In this document: positions 14,074-22,481 of the stretch, piece by piece | How the letters are laid out: each line of letters starts with the position of its first letter | How positions within the stretch are numbered: the first letter of the stretch is position 1 | Origin: Pseudomonadota bacterium | GTDB lineage: Bacteria > Pseudomonadota > Alphaproteobacteria > Rhodobacterales > Rhodobacteraceae | Length of the DNA: 30,166 bases | NCBI GenBank assembly: GCA_027592105.1 | Contig: JAQCLA010000005.1 | Span: 1 to 30,166 of the forward strand | Direction of reading: 5' to 3' | The notes under the pieces: generated by a model | The model's input: only the letters and a program-made list of their open reading frames with translations | The model's database searches: none | What the model was told of the DNA's origin: nothing | Made by a program: the position numbers and the translations under genes

Positions 14074-15117
14074 ATGGCAGACGCTGCCACGATCAGCACC
14101 GATGACGAGGTTCGTCTTTTTGATACGCTCACCGGTACGCAGAAATCGGCCATCTTGATGATGCTGCTGGGCGAGGATGAAGCCGCGGAGATCCTCAAGA
14201 ACCTCTCGCCGCGTGAGGTGCAACACCTCGGCGCTGCGATGTACTCGGTGCAAGGTGTCGATCAGCAAACCGTCAATCTTGTGCTTGACGAGTTTCTGGC
14301 CATCATCAAGCAACAGACAAGCATCGGTCTTGGTGCCGGGAACTATATTCGCAACGTCTTGACCAAGGCACTTGGTGGCGACAAGGCGCAGTCGGTTCTC
14401 AGCCGTATCACGCCGGCCTCGTCTGAGCGGCCGATCGATATTCTCGACTGGATGGATGCGCGTTCAATCGCCGAACTGATCATCGATGAACATCCACAGA
14501 TCGTCGCCCTGATCATCTCCTACCTTGATTATGGCCTCGCCGCTGACGTTTTGGGGCTTTTGCCGCATGATCTACAGCCCGAGGTCGTGGCCCGTATCGC
14601 CACGCTGGAAACCGTACAACCCGATGCGGTGCGTGAGCTTGAACGCGTGATGCAGCTCAAGTTCAAGGCAAACACCACGCTGCGCGCCTCGCAGATCGGT
14701 GGGGTCAAGGCGGCGGCCAAGATCATGAACTTCACCAAAACCGCGATGGAACAGCGGATCATGAAGGACATCAAGAAGGCCGATAAGGACCTGATGACCG
14801 CGATCCAAGACAATATGTTCGTCTTCGACAACCTGGTCATGTCGGATGAACGCTCGCTGCAAACCTTGCTGCGCTCGGTCGAGACCGATGTGCTGGTGCT
14901 TGCCCTCAAGGGGGCCGACGAGTTGCTGCGCGAAAAGCTTTTCGCCTGCATGTCGACGCGAGCGGCTGCAAACATCAAGGACGAGATGGAGGCCCTTGGC
15001 CCCGTGCGTTTGACCGAAGTGCAAGAGGCGCAAAAGCAAATCATCAACGTCGCGCGCAAGATGTCGGACGATGGCTCCATCGTTCTGGCTGGGCGCGGCG
15101 GCGACGAGATGGTCTAA
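14074..15117 (+). CDS. fliG: Flagellar motor switch protein FliG
   Basis: This 347-aa rotor protein binds FliF with its N-terminal domain, FliM in the middle and the stator with its C-terminal domain. The opening TGTQKSAILMMLLGEDEAAE is typical, and the EHPQ motif is at 139-142 (IIDEHPQIVALI). The C-terminal torque helix region (SLQTLLRSVETDVLVLALKG) holds the charged residues that face MotA. AAGGAAG lies upstream of the ATG. It is the third structural gene of the fleT operon, with 54 bp after fliF. Confidence 0.97.
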   Translation: MADAATISTDDEVRLFDTLTGTQKSAILMMLLGEDEAAEILKNLSPREVQHLGAAMYSVQGVDQQTVNLVLDEFLAIIKQQTSIGLGAGNYIRNVLTKALGGDKAQSVLSRITPASSERPIDILDWMDARSIAELIIDEHPQIVALIISYLDYGLAADVLGLLPHDLQPEVVARIATLETVQPDAVRELERVMQLKFKANTTLRASQIGGVKAAAKIMNFTKTAMEQRIMKDIKKADKDLMTAIQDNMFVFDNLVMSDERSLQTLLRSVETDVLVLALKGADELLREKLFACMSTRAAANIKDEMEALGPVRLTEVQEAQKQIINVARKMSDDGSIVLAGRGGDEMV

Positions 15118-15120
15118 GCC

Positions 15121-16119
15121 ATGCAACCCAGCGCAACCAACCCCGAAGTCAAGGTGCAAGATCAAGCCCCGCTCGACGAGGGCGAAATCAATCGCTTGAT
15201 CGCGGCCGCGCGCGCCGAAACCTATCGGCCCTCCGATACGCCACTGCATCCCACGGTTGATACTTTCCGTCCCAAAAGCTTGCTGGACCTCGCGCTGCTA
15301 CGGCGTGACGCTGACAAAGCGGCGATGCTGGCACAAGCGGCTGAGGACGGCGATGCAGCTCTCGCCGACAGCGGGTCGGGGGAAGTGATTCACGCGGATA
15401 GTGTCGCCCAAGATACGACGGCCAAAGCAGATGCGCATGACCTGGGCATCGAGGATGCGGTTCTCGCCGAACAACCGACCTCAGACCCAGAGGATATCGT
15501 TTCTGCACCCATCGCCGATGGCGATGATCCGGACGCGGTTCAGCCTGATCGCGGTGCACAAAGCCAAGATACCAGCCCCACAGTTGCCACAACAGCACTG
15601 CCTGTCAGCGCGGAGATGTTGGATCAAATCCGCTCGGAGGCTTTCGCTGCTGGTCGTGCCGAGGCAGAAGCGGAGGCACAGGAGCGCCTTACCTCTGCAA
15701 TTGAAACCCTAGAAGCTGCGACGCACGCGTTTCAGCATCCGAACACCGGTATGCTGACGAAATTACAGGCTGAAATCGCTGATGCCGTGCTCCGGCTGGC
15801 TTCAGATCGTGCTGGCCTTGAGATCGACACGATGCCCGCCGCATTCGTTGAGCGGATCGAAACCCTCGCCGACCGCATTCATTGTCAAGCGACCCAAGCG
15901 GTCCTGCGCCTGCACCCAGACGATCACCAAGCCATTGCGGCGTTGATCGCGGGTTCAGATAGCCTTGCGACCATGCGTGTCGTGACCTCACCCGAGCTTT
16001 CGCGCGGTGATGTCGACTTGACCGTTGATGGTCTACGGATTTCCGACAGGATCCTTGGCCAACCCACCCGCCGCAAAAGCGGTCGCGCGTCGCCCAAGCC
16101 AACGCAGGATCAGTCATGA
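15121..16119 (+). CDS. fliH: Flagellar export ATPase regulator FliH, with long acidic insert
   Basis: This 332-aa protein is placed by its position between fliG and fliI and by its C-terminal half: FAAGRAEAEAEAQERLTSAI (coiled stalk, about 177-196), then ADAVLRLASDRAGLE and VLRLHPDDHQAIAALIAG, as in FliH/YscL. FliH brings FliI to the export gate. It is about 100 residues longer than E. coli FliH. The extra part (about 70-160) is rich in Asp, Ala and Ser and low in hydrophobic residues, probably disordered. The start follows the fliG stop by 3 bp and the stop overlaps fliI (ATGA). Confidence 0.87.
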   Translation: MQPSATNPEVKVQDQAPLDEGEINRLIAAARAETYRPSDTPLHPTVDTFRPKSLLDLALLRRDADKAAMLAQAAEDGDAALADSGSGEVIHADSVAQDTTAKADAHDLGIEDAVLAEQPTSDPEDIVSAPIADGDDPDAVQPDRGAQSQDTSPTVATTALPVSAEMLDQIRSEAFAAGRAEAEAEAQERLTSAIETLEAATHAFQHPNTGMLTKLQAEIADAVLRLASDRAGLEIDTMPAAFVERIETLADRIHCQATQAVLRLHPDDHQAIAALIAGSDSLATMRVVTSPELSRGDVDLTVDGLRISDRILGQPTRRKSGRASPKPTQDQS

Positions 16120-17444
16120 ACGCTATCCTCGAAAAGGTCCGCGCAGATTTGGCCGAGTTGCCCAATCGCCGTCATCTTGTGACATCTGGCCGGGTTACGC
16201 GCTTTGATGGTCAAATCCTTGAATGCGATGGGTTTCCGGTACTGGTGGGCGCAATCTGTCAGGTCGAAACGGCCGGTCATGATCTGGCGCAGGCCGAGGT
16301 CATCGGCTTTCGTGACGGGCGGAATCTACTTTTCCTCTATGATCTCGATGCGCGCGTAGAGATCGGCGCGCGCGTGTCACCCATCGAGACTGATAACCGC
16401 ATCAAGGTCGGTCCGAACCTTTTGGGGCGGGTCATCGATGCGCAGGGTCATCCACTTGATGCGATCGGTCCGCTCGTCTTGGACGAGACTTGGCCCCTGA
16501 TGGGCCGCCCGCTCAATCCGCTTGCCCGCAGACCTGTTGCCAAACCGCTGGATGTTGGGGTGCGTGTGGTCAATGCCCTTTTGACTGTTGGCCGTGGCCA
16601 GCGAGTCGGCATCATCGCGGGTTCAGGTGTTGGTAAGTCCGTGCTGCTTGCAATGATGACGCGGTTTTCCGAGGCCGATGTGATTGTGATGGCGCTGATT
16701 GGCGAACGTGGCCGCGAAGTGGGCGCGATGGTCGAACAGGTGATGCAAGGTGACGCGCGCCGCAAGGTTGTCGTTGTCGCCGTGCCTGCCGACCGTTCGG
16801 CCTTGTTGAGGATCAGGGGCGCGCATCGCGCTACCGCCATCGCCGAATATTTCCGCGCCCAAGGCAAGGAAGTGTTGCTGATCATGGACAGCCTCACCCG
16901 CGTGGCCCACGCGCGCCGCGAGGTGGGTCTCGCACTTGGTGAACAGCCCACTGCCAAAGGGTATCCACCCTCGGTCGTGTCGTTGATCCCCGCACTTGTC
17001 GAGCGCTCTGGTACCGGCACCGAAAATGAGGGGTCGATCACGGCCTTTTACACGGTACTGGCCGATGGGGATGATACGACGAATGATCCGGTCGTCGATA
17101 CGGCGCGCGCTATTCTGGACGGGCATATCGTGCTGTCGCGCCGTCAGACCCAGCTTGGGATCTATCCGGCCATTGATATTTCAGCCTCTGTCAGCCGGGT
17201 GATGTCCGATATCACACCAGCCCGACAACAGACGGCTGCAATGCGCTTTCGCCGACTTGTATCGCTCTACCTTGAAAATCGGGATCTGATGTTGATGGGC
17301 GGGTATCAATCGGGACAGGACCCCGATCTTGATCTCGCTGTTTCCCAGTGGTCCAACCTCACGGCCTTTATCAAACAAGCGCCCAATGAAGCGGCGAGCT
17401 TTGCCGATAGTCAAAAGGGCCTGATGGCCATGATGGGGGAATGA
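16116..17444 (+). CDS. fliI: Flagellar export ATPase FliI
   Basis: This 442-aa cytoplasmic ATPase of the type III export apparatus is related to the F1 beta subunit. It has Walker A AGSGVGKS (168-175), LIGERGREVG (194-203), Walker B VLLIMDSLTR (253-262) and the family's conserved GYPPSV segment. The segment EGSITAFYTVLADGDDTTND and the arrangement RQTQLGIYPAIDISASVSR complete the match. Length is normal. Translation is coupled to fliH by an ATGA overlap. Confidence 0.97.
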   Translation: MNAILEKVRADLAELPNRRHLVTSGRVTRFDGQILECDGFPVLVGAICQVETAGHDLAQAEVIGFRDGRNLLFLYDLDARVEIGARVSPIETDNRIKVGPNLLGRVIDAQGHPLDAIGPLVLDETWPLMGRPLNPLARRPVAKPLDVGVRVVNALLTVGRGQRVGIIAGSGVGKSVLLAMMTRFSEADVIVMALIGERGREVGAMVEQVMQGDARRKVVVVAVPADRSALLRIRGAHRATAIAEYFRAQGKEVLLIMDSLTRVAHARREVGLALGEQPTAKGYPPSVVSLIPALVERSGTGTENEGSITAFYTVLADGDDTTNDPVVDTARAILDGHIVLSRRQTQLGIYPAIDISASVSRVMSDITPARQQTAAMRFRRLVSLYLENRDLMLMGGYQSGQDPDLDLAVSQWSNLTAFIKQAPNEAASFADSQKGLMAMMGE

Positions 17445-17451
17445 TTTCGAC

Positions 17452-17871
17452 ATGTCGCGATCTGAACGTCTGATCGGATTGATGCAATTGCGCGAAAAGA
17501 TGCGCGCGCGCCGCCAAGCGCAGGCTGTCGGCGAATTGTCTGGTGAGCTTGGGCGCGCACAATCCATGCAGACAAAGCTGGCTGGCCTGATAAAATCCAA
17601 TACACCGCTTGATGAGCCGATGACACCTTTTGCGCTGCGTTCGCGGGCTTGGTACGGGCGCCAGATGCAAGAGCAATTTGAATTGCTCGAAAACCGAAAC
17701 GAGTTTTTGGCGGTCGAAATCGCACAAGCACGGGCGGCCCTCATGCACCACAAGAGCCGTGAAACCGTTCTTGAAGAGCGCCGTGTTGTGGCACGCAAAA
17801 CAGAGATCGAAAGCCGTGAAAGCCGTGCCGAGGGCCAAATGCCGCCGCGCGGCGTGCGGACCAAATACTAA
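17452..17871 (+). CDS. fliJ: Flagellar export protein FliJ
   Basis: This 139-aa, highly charged, helical protein follows fliI by 7 bp, the normal place of fliJ. It is coiled-coil-like throughout (RERLIGL-type start MSRSERLIGLMQLREKMRAR, then QEQFELLENRNEFLAVEIAQ as the second strand) and ends in a basic tail. FliJ works as the central stalk and chaperone-escort factor of the export ATPase. Sequence conservation in this family is weak, so the call rests mostly on position, length and helix pattern. It is the last gene before the fliK promoter. Confidence 0.78.
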   Translation: MSRSERLIGLMQLREKMRARRQAQAVGELSGELGRAQSMQTKLAGLIKSNTPLDEPMTPFALRSRAWYGRQMQEQFELLENRNEFLAVEIAQARAALMHHKSRETVLEERRVVARKTEIESRESRAEGQMPPRGVRTKY

Positions 17872-17889
17872 AGCCAAATCCCAAGGGTT

Positions 17890-17905
17890 TGGCACTTTTC
17901 TTGCA
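17890..17905 (+). promoter_or_regulatory. Consensus sigma54 promoter of the fliK operon
   Basis: TGGCACTTTTCTTGCA is a complete match to TGGCAC-N5-TTGCA. It begins 19 bp after the fliJ stop, and transcription would start near 17916, just before the fliK ATG at 17965. It splits the cluster into fleT-fliJ and fliK-fliN units. Confidence 0.8.
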
Positions 17906-17964
17906 TACCAACGTTGTGTTCCGTGTCTTCAATCCGTGTTTCGATAAACTGGGTGAGCCTGCTG

Positions 17965-20100
17965 ATGAAAGCGATAGTCAACTCGATGGACTTGAAGGCT
18001 GTAGAGCCGGGCTGGCATGCGCGTGCCGCAAAGCCAGAGGGCACCGCCTTATTCGATCCGCTCTTTGCTATGACAAGCGCGCCTGTCAGCGACGAAACAA
18101 TCATGGCTGCTGAAGTTAACGCCGAAGTGCTGCCCGACGATCCACAAACGCCGTCTGCATCTTGGCTTGTGGAGGTCGGCGCAGCCAACCCCGCGCCCGG
18201 TTTCACCGTGCCGGCTGCGCAATCTATGGATCCGAAGGTGGCCCAAGCGGCCCTTACAGCCGCAGGACCCGCGACGCCCGTCACCACTCTGGAGAATGGA
18301 CAAGAGCGAGGCGAGCGGACGCCATTGTCATGGCTTGTCTACGAACAACAAGCTACGTCCTCTGTCCCAATGGGGGCGGGCTTTATCGGTCCGGTTGAGC
18401 ATGGTGTTGTGGCCGCGCAGTTGCCGGTCACCGAGATGACGCCTGTAACACAGGCACCAAGCCCACTGCCCGATGCGATGTCGCCACAGGCAGAGCAGCT
18501 GGCTGATGTTTCCGAGTTAGGTGAGCCGACGCCGTTGTCATTGCTTGCCTATGAACTCCAAGCCGCGTCTTCTGGCCCAAAGAGGGCGGACTTTGTCGGG
18601 CCGCTTGAACATGAGGTTGTGGCCGCGCAGTTGCCGGTCACCGAGATGACGCCTGTAACACAGGCACCAAGCCCGCTGCCCGACGCGATGTCGCCACACG
18701 CAGAGCAGCTGGCTGATGTTCCGATGATCCAACCCAGCAACGCAGATGCCATGTCCAAGATGGCATTCGCACATCTGACCGCTGAGCAGCTCGCCGACCC
18801 GGCGGCGTTTCACGTGGCGGATACAGTTGCAACGAAAGCCAACCCCATGCTCGCATCGGGTGAAGTGCAAAATGCATCTCGTTTGGCCCATGCCGGGGAT
18901 GTTTCAATGGCGGCCGAACAATTACAGACGGAAGTACTACCGCTTGGCGATGATCCGGTGCTGCGCAAGATCAGTGATCCAACTTTGTCGATCCTTGCCG
19001 ACGAGGCACCCAAAAATGAGGGGCATTCGTCCGCAACACTTGGCAAATCGGCAGAGCTGGGCGAAGCGCTGGTCAGGCCGCTGAACCCTAAGGCAGAAGC
19101 TCTTCCGTCATTGGATGAGGCCAAAGTGCTGTCGAAGCGGGCGGAGGTCGCAGCCAATATCGTCGACCGCGCGATTGCGCCCAGAGAAGCGCCATCGCAG
19201 GCTTTGCCCGTGGAACAAGGTATGCCCAAAGCTGCTTTGGACGTAGCGCAAGCGAAAACGCCGATCGCTGCCACCTTGATCGCGGGGCAGAAAAAGCCTG
19301 GGACGGAGCGGGCCGGAAAGCCACAGCCTGACGCTCTTGCCATGCAGCCGACAAAGGGGGAACAATCCGCAATGCCCACTTCGTCGGCTGTGTTGGGCAC
19401 CCGTCCAGACGTGGTGATGGTCGCCAATGCCATGCAACAGGCCAAGAACGTGGTCCATGATCACCGCCGAGCCGATGTGACGGACAGCAAACCCGCTGGC
19501 GAGGCCACACTGCGCACGGAAACGGCGATGTTGGATCTCGTGCGGGGGGCCGCAGAGCGGTCTGAGCCAGTTGTTTCAACGCATGCAGCACCCCGTCCCA
19601 CACATTCCGCGCAGCCCGTTGTGTCAGCGGTCCCTCCAGCGATGGCACCGGCCGCGACGCTCAACATGCGGCAGGCGGATTGGGGCAAGCAACTGGTTGG
19701 CCACATCGAGCGCATGGCTGCAAACGGATCGCAACGTATCGAGCTTTCGCTACGGCCAAAAAACCTTGGCGAGATACGCGTCATGCTTGATTTGCGCGGC
19801 GATCAGACCTTGGTGCATCTTGTTACCGAGACAACTGCCGCGGCGCGCCTTTTGAGCGGTGCTGAAGACCGCTTGGCGCAAGTATTGGACCAATCCGGCT
19901 ATCGCCTGTCGGGGTTTTCTGCCAATGAACAAGGCGCGGGTGCGCAATCCGGCCAGCAAGGCCAGCAAGGTCAGCCGTCCCCCCGCCGTAATCGACCCGC
20001 CATTGAGAACGCAAAGCGCGATGAACCTACCGAAGCTGCAACGACTGGCGCATATGGCGTTGATCGGAACCAGTCGACCGGCATCAATATGCTTGCCTAA
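17965..20100 (+). CDS. fliK: Flagellar hook-length control protein FliK
   Basis: This 711-aa exported ruler protein sets hook length and switches export specificity. The C-terminal Flg_hook domain (about 560-655) is clear: ADWGKQLVGHIERMAANGSQ, RIELSLRPKNLGEIRVMLDL and EDRLAQVLDQSGYRLSGF. The long N-terminal part is Ala/Pro/Glu-rich and carries a tandem duplication of 70 residues (114-252). A Gln/Gly-rich linker (GQQGQQGQ) follows the domain. Longer frames start at 17914, but the sigma54 promoter puts the transcript start there, so the ATG at 17965 (GGGTGAG 8 bp upstream) is preferred. At 711 aa it is long for FliK, which in other bacteria goes with hook length or ruler size. Confidence 0.9.
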   Translation: MKAIVNSMDLKAVEPGWHARAAKPEGTALFDPLFAMTSAPVSDETIMAAEVNAEVLPDDPQTPSASWLVEVGAANPAPGFTVPAAQSMDPKVAQAALTAAGPATPVTTLENGQERGERTPLSWLVYEQQATSSVPMGAGFIGPVEHGVVAAQLPVTEMTPVTQAPSPLPDAMSPQAEQLADVSELGEPTPLSLLAYELQAASSGPKRADFVGPLEHEVVAAQLPVTEMTPVTQAPSPLPDAMSPHAEQLADVPMIQPSNADAMSKMAFAHLTAEQLADPAAFHVADTVATKANPMLASGEVQNASRLAHAGDVSMAAEQLQTEVLPLGDDPVLRKISDPTLSILADEAPKNEGHSSATLGKSAELGEALVRPLNPKAEALPSLDEAKVLSKRAEVAANIVDRAIAPREAPSQALPVEQGMPKAALDVAQAKTPIAATLIAGQKKPGTERAGKPQPDALAMQPTKGEQSAMPTSSAVLGTRPDVVMVANAMQQAKNVVHDHRRADVTDSKPAGEATLRTETAMLDLVRGAAERSEPVVSTHAAPRPTHSAQPVVSAVPPAMAPAATLNMRQADWGKQLVGHIERMAANGSQRIELSLRPKNLGEIRVMLDLRGDQTLVHLVTETTAAARLLSGAEDRLAQVLDQSGYRLSGFSANEQGAGAQSGQQGQQGQPSPRRNRPAIENAKRDEPTEAATTGAYGVDRNQSTGINMLA
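18304..18723 (+). repeat. Tandem duplication of 210 bp inside fliK
   Basis: Unit 1 is 18304-18513 and unit 2 is 18514-18723, in frame with each other. The 100 bases at 18411-18510 and 18621-18720 differ at only three sites, while the first half of each unit (from 18304 and 18514) has diverged strongly. The encoded unit includes VVAAQLPVTEMTPVTQAPSP and EQLADV. Each copy holds a small perfect hairpin, GCCTGT-AAC-ACAGGC. Confidence 0.9.
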
Positions 20101-20115
20101 TTGAGGAACTAAGAC

Positions 20116-20703
20116 ATGTCGGACCAAAGCACGCCGGAGGGCAAATCAAAGAGGGGTCTTTTGAAGATCCTTATCTTTGTATTCGGAGGCCTCGCCCTTG
20201 TCGGCATCGGCCTTGGTGCTGGCTTTTTCCTTTTTGGACAAAGCACCAACCCATCCGAAGAGATCGATATGATCATCGAACGTAAACTACAGGAATCGGG
20301 TCAATTGCCCGCTCCGGAGGAAGATGGTGACGAGGAAGATACAGGCCCGTCGCGCACAGCAAAGCCGGTCGACGACGTTGAGACCTTCATCACCAGCTAT
20401 TACGAATTCCCCGGCAATTTCACGACCAATTTGCGTGCCTCGCGCAAGTTTCTTCAGGTCGGGATTGGCGTGTCGACGCAATATGACGAGACGGTCGTGC
20501 GGAATGTGGAAACCCATCAACTCGCGCTGCGCTCAGAAGTGTTGGGCGTGATTAGCGAGTTCACCGAAGAAGAGGTCGAAGGCAAGGATGGGCGCGATGC
20601 AATGGCAGATCGGATGCGTGATGCGATGAACGTCAAGCTTGAAGAACTCGAAGGTTTCGGCGGCATAGAGGGCGTCCATTTCACCTCTTTCATTCTCCAG
20701 TAA
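20116..20703 (+). CDS. fliL: Flagellar basal body-associated protein FliL
   Basis: This 195-aa inner-membrane protein sits around the stator and supports motor rotation. It has a short basic cytoplasmic start, one membrane helix (16-40, LKILIFVFGGLALVGIGLGA), an acidic linker (PAPEEDGDEEDTGPS) and a periplasmic FliL domain with YYEFPGNFTTNLR, FLQVGIGVSTQYDE and a conserved end (GGIEGVHFTSFILQ). In R. sphaeroides FliL is needed for swimming. The acidic linker is longer than in E. coli FliL. The start has GAGGA 9 bp upstream. Confidence 0.92.
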   Translation: MSDQSTPEGKSKRGLLKILIFVFGGLALVGIGLGAGFFLFGQSTNPSEEIDMIIERKLQESGQLPAPEEDGDEEDTGPSRTAKPVDDVETFITSYYEFPGNFTTNLRASRKFLQVGIGVSTQYDETVVRNVETHQLALRSEVLGVISEFTEEEVEGKDGRDAMADRMRDAMNVKLEELEGFGGIEGVHFTSFILQ

Positions 20704-20720
20704 AGGGGCAGGGGCAGGGC

Positions 20721-21710
20721 ATGGTATCGTCTCGCAAGCTAAGCAACGAAGAAGTCGAGGCGCTGATCGAGGGTCTGAGCAATTCCTCAGGCGCGGCCGA
20801 TGGTGTTTTTATGGATGGGGATACCTCGGGTGTCAGGCCGTTCACATTCGGTTCGGACGACCTTTCCCTTCTGGGGGATTACTACGCGCTCAGAATGATC
20901 AATGAGCGATTTAGCCGCTTTGCACGTTCGGTCTTTTTGCCGATGCTGCGCGTACAACCGCGGATTTCATCCTTCCCACCTGAGGTCAAAACCTTTGACG
21001 AATACAGTGCAGCCTCGGAGAATTTCGTCAGTCTGACAAACAGCAGGATGGAGGAATTGCGCGGAAATCAACTTCTTGTCCTGCCGCCCAATTTTATCTC
21101 ACTGCTCACGAATTCCTATTATGGCGGCACCGCTGTGCGGCCGCTCAAAAGGGTTCAAGGAGAGTTTACCGCAACTGAACAGCGCGTGATCGAAATCGTC
21201 ACCGGTGGGTTGAACGAGGCGCTGCAGATGGCCTGGCGCGATCTGACGCCCGTAACCTTCTCGATCCAAGGTCGTGAAGAGAACATGCAGTTTGCGTCCT
21301 TCGTCGATGGCTCAGAAACGGTGATCATCTGTTCTTTTGTGGTCCAATTGCCAAAAACTGAGCCTGCGACTTTTGACATCATATATCCGCTTCAAACCCT
21401 GAAACCGATTGCCTCGCAGCTGCGTTCGCGCGTGCAATCCGATTATGTTGATGACGACTTGTCGTGGCGTCAGCGGCTCGAGCGGGCGATTTTGAATATT
21501 CCTTTGACCCTGACAGGGCGGCTCGCAGAGCCGACAACCGCCCTGCATAACCTGATCCATCTGCAATCGGGCGACTCATTTCCGATGCAGTTGCATGAAG
21601 GTGTTCAAGTTTTGGTGGAAGGGCGACTGATGTTCAGCGCTGAAATGGGTCAGGTCGGACCGCAAGCGGCGCTGCATCTCACGCGCCGTATCCAAGAGAC
21701 AGAAGATTAA
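20721..21710 (+). CDS. fliM: Flagellar motor switch protein FliM
   Basis: This 329-aa C-ring protein binds phosphorylated CheY. Its N-terminal peptide (LSNEEVEALIEGL, 7-19) is the CheY-binding segment. The middle domain includes FSRFARSVFLPMLRVQP and the variant switch region EEFTATEQ-like GEFTATEQRVIEIVTGGLNE. The C-terminal SpoA domain holds LIHLQSGDSFPMQL and GRLMFSAEMGQVGPQAALHL. It shares the fliK-fliN transcript with 17 bp after fliL. Confidence 0.95.
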   Translation: MVSSRKLSNEEVEALIEGLSNSSGAADGVFMDGDTSGVRPFTFGSDDLSLLGDYYALRMINERFSRFARSVFLPMLRVQPRISSFPPEVKTFDEYSAASENFVSLTNSRMEELRGNQLLVLPPNFISLLTNSYYGGTAVRPLKRVQGEFTATEQRVIEIVTGGLNEALQMAWRDLTPVTFSIQGREENMQFASFVDGSETVIICSFVVQLPKTEPATFDIIYPLQTLKPIASQLRSRVQSDYVDDDLSWRQRLERAILNIPLTLTGRLAEPTTALHNLIHLQSGDSFPMQLHEGVQVLVEGRLMFSAEMGQVGPQAALHLTRRIQETED

Positions 21711-21728
21711 AGCTGAGGGAAACGAGAC

Positions 21729-22046
21729 ATGGCCGATAACCAAGACACCAAGGCACCACAAACCGAAGCTAAGGGCGAGCGCGCCAGCATCGAGAACTTG
21801 CGCGTGCTCGAAAATATCGAAGTCCGCATGACCGTCGAGGTTGGGCGTACCGAGATCACAATTCGTGATCTTTTGCGTTTGAATGAAGGGTCTGTGGTCG
21901 AACTTGATCGGCTCGCGGGTGACCCACTCGATATCTTGATCAACGGTACCATGATCGCGCGTGGCGAGGTGGTGATGGTTGGCGAACGTTTCGGCGTCCG
22001 TTTTGGCGAAATTGTCGATCTGGAAAAGCGGGTTCAGGGACTGTGA
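21729..22046 (+). CDS. fliN: Flagellar motor switch protein FliN
   Basis: This 105-aa C-ring protein has a SpoA domain: ENIEVRMTVEVGRTEITIRD, LLRLNEGSVVELDRLAGDPL and VMVGERFGVRFGEIVDLEKR. The N-terminal 25 residues are a charged, flexible lead. Length is as in short FliN proteins. It is the last gene of the fliK operon; after it comes a 150-bp gap with the promoter of the export-gate genes. Confidence 0.96.
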   Translation: MADNQDTKAPQTEAKGERASIENLRVLENIEVRMTVEVGRTEITIRDLLRLNEGSVVELDRLAGDPLDILINGTMIARGEVVMVGERFGVRFGEIVDLEKRVQGL

Positions 22047-22108
22047 GCTTGTCGAAATATTGACGGGCTTTTGGTATCCGCACTGTGGGCCGAATAAAAA
22101 TATATATT

Positions 22109-22121
22109 TATCAATTATTTA
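22109..22121 (+). promoter_or_regulatory. Consensus IHF site upstream of the fliO promoter
   Basis: TATCAATTATTTA fits the IHF consensus WATCAANNNNTTR at every position, inside a strongly AT-rich tract (22096-22127). It ends 28 bp before the -24 element of the fliO promoter, a typical place for an IHF bend in a sigma54 system. Confidence 0.55.
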
Positions 22122-22149
22122 AGATTTACCTTCCCTGATTTTATTGGGT

Positions 22150-22165
22150 TGGCACGACGTTTGCC
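22150..22165 (+). promoter_or_regulatory. Sigma54 promoter of the fliO operon
   Basis: TGGCACGACGTTTGCC matches TGGCACGNNNNTTGCW at all but the last position. Transcription would start near 22176, 21 bp before the fliO ATG. It separates fliOPQR-flhB and the accessory genes from the fliK-fliN unit. Confidence 0.8.
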
Positions 22166-22196
22166 TTGTTTCTGTGAGAGCGGGACAGGAAACGGC

Positions 22197-22481
22197 ATGG
22201 CAGAGGTAAGCTTAACGCAAGTGATCGTGGTCGTGGGGTTTCTCGCGGTCTTGATTGCCATACAGATCGTATTGCGCAGGAATGCCCAAGGCATCGGCAG
22301 TCGGCTTGGTCGAGGGCGCGAAATTCGCTTGGTCGAGGTCACGCCAATCGGCCAGCATGAACGTATCTGCTTGGTCGAAGTAGATGGTCAGCGGATCTTG
22401 GTTTTGACCGGGCGACAAGGGGCAGGTGCCTTTTTGCAGCTCGGCCAAGTGGCGCAACCGACGGCGCAGGCCCAACCATGA
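22197..22481 (+). CDS. fliO: Flagellar biosynthesis protein FliO
   Basis: This 94-aa protein has one membrane helix (about 8-25, QVIVVVGFLAVLIAIQIV) and a cytoplasmic domain with LVEVTPIGQHERICLVEVDG and ILVLTGRQGAGAFLQL, the small FliO fold. FliO helps assemble the FliP ring of the export gate. The ATG at 22197 is used, not the upstream TTG at 22149, because the promoter and AGGAAA lie just before it. The stop overlaps fliP (ATGA). Confidence 0.88.
   Translation: MAEVSLTQVIVVVGFLAVLIAIQIVLRRNAQGIGSRLGRGREIRLVEVTPIGQHERICLVEVDGQRILVLTGRQGAGAFLQLGQVAQPTAQAQP

Noticed and set aside
13414..14313. 299-aa minus-strand frame opposite fliF/fliG
   Set aside because: Antisense shadow of two well-supported genes, with no ribosome binding site and no family motif.
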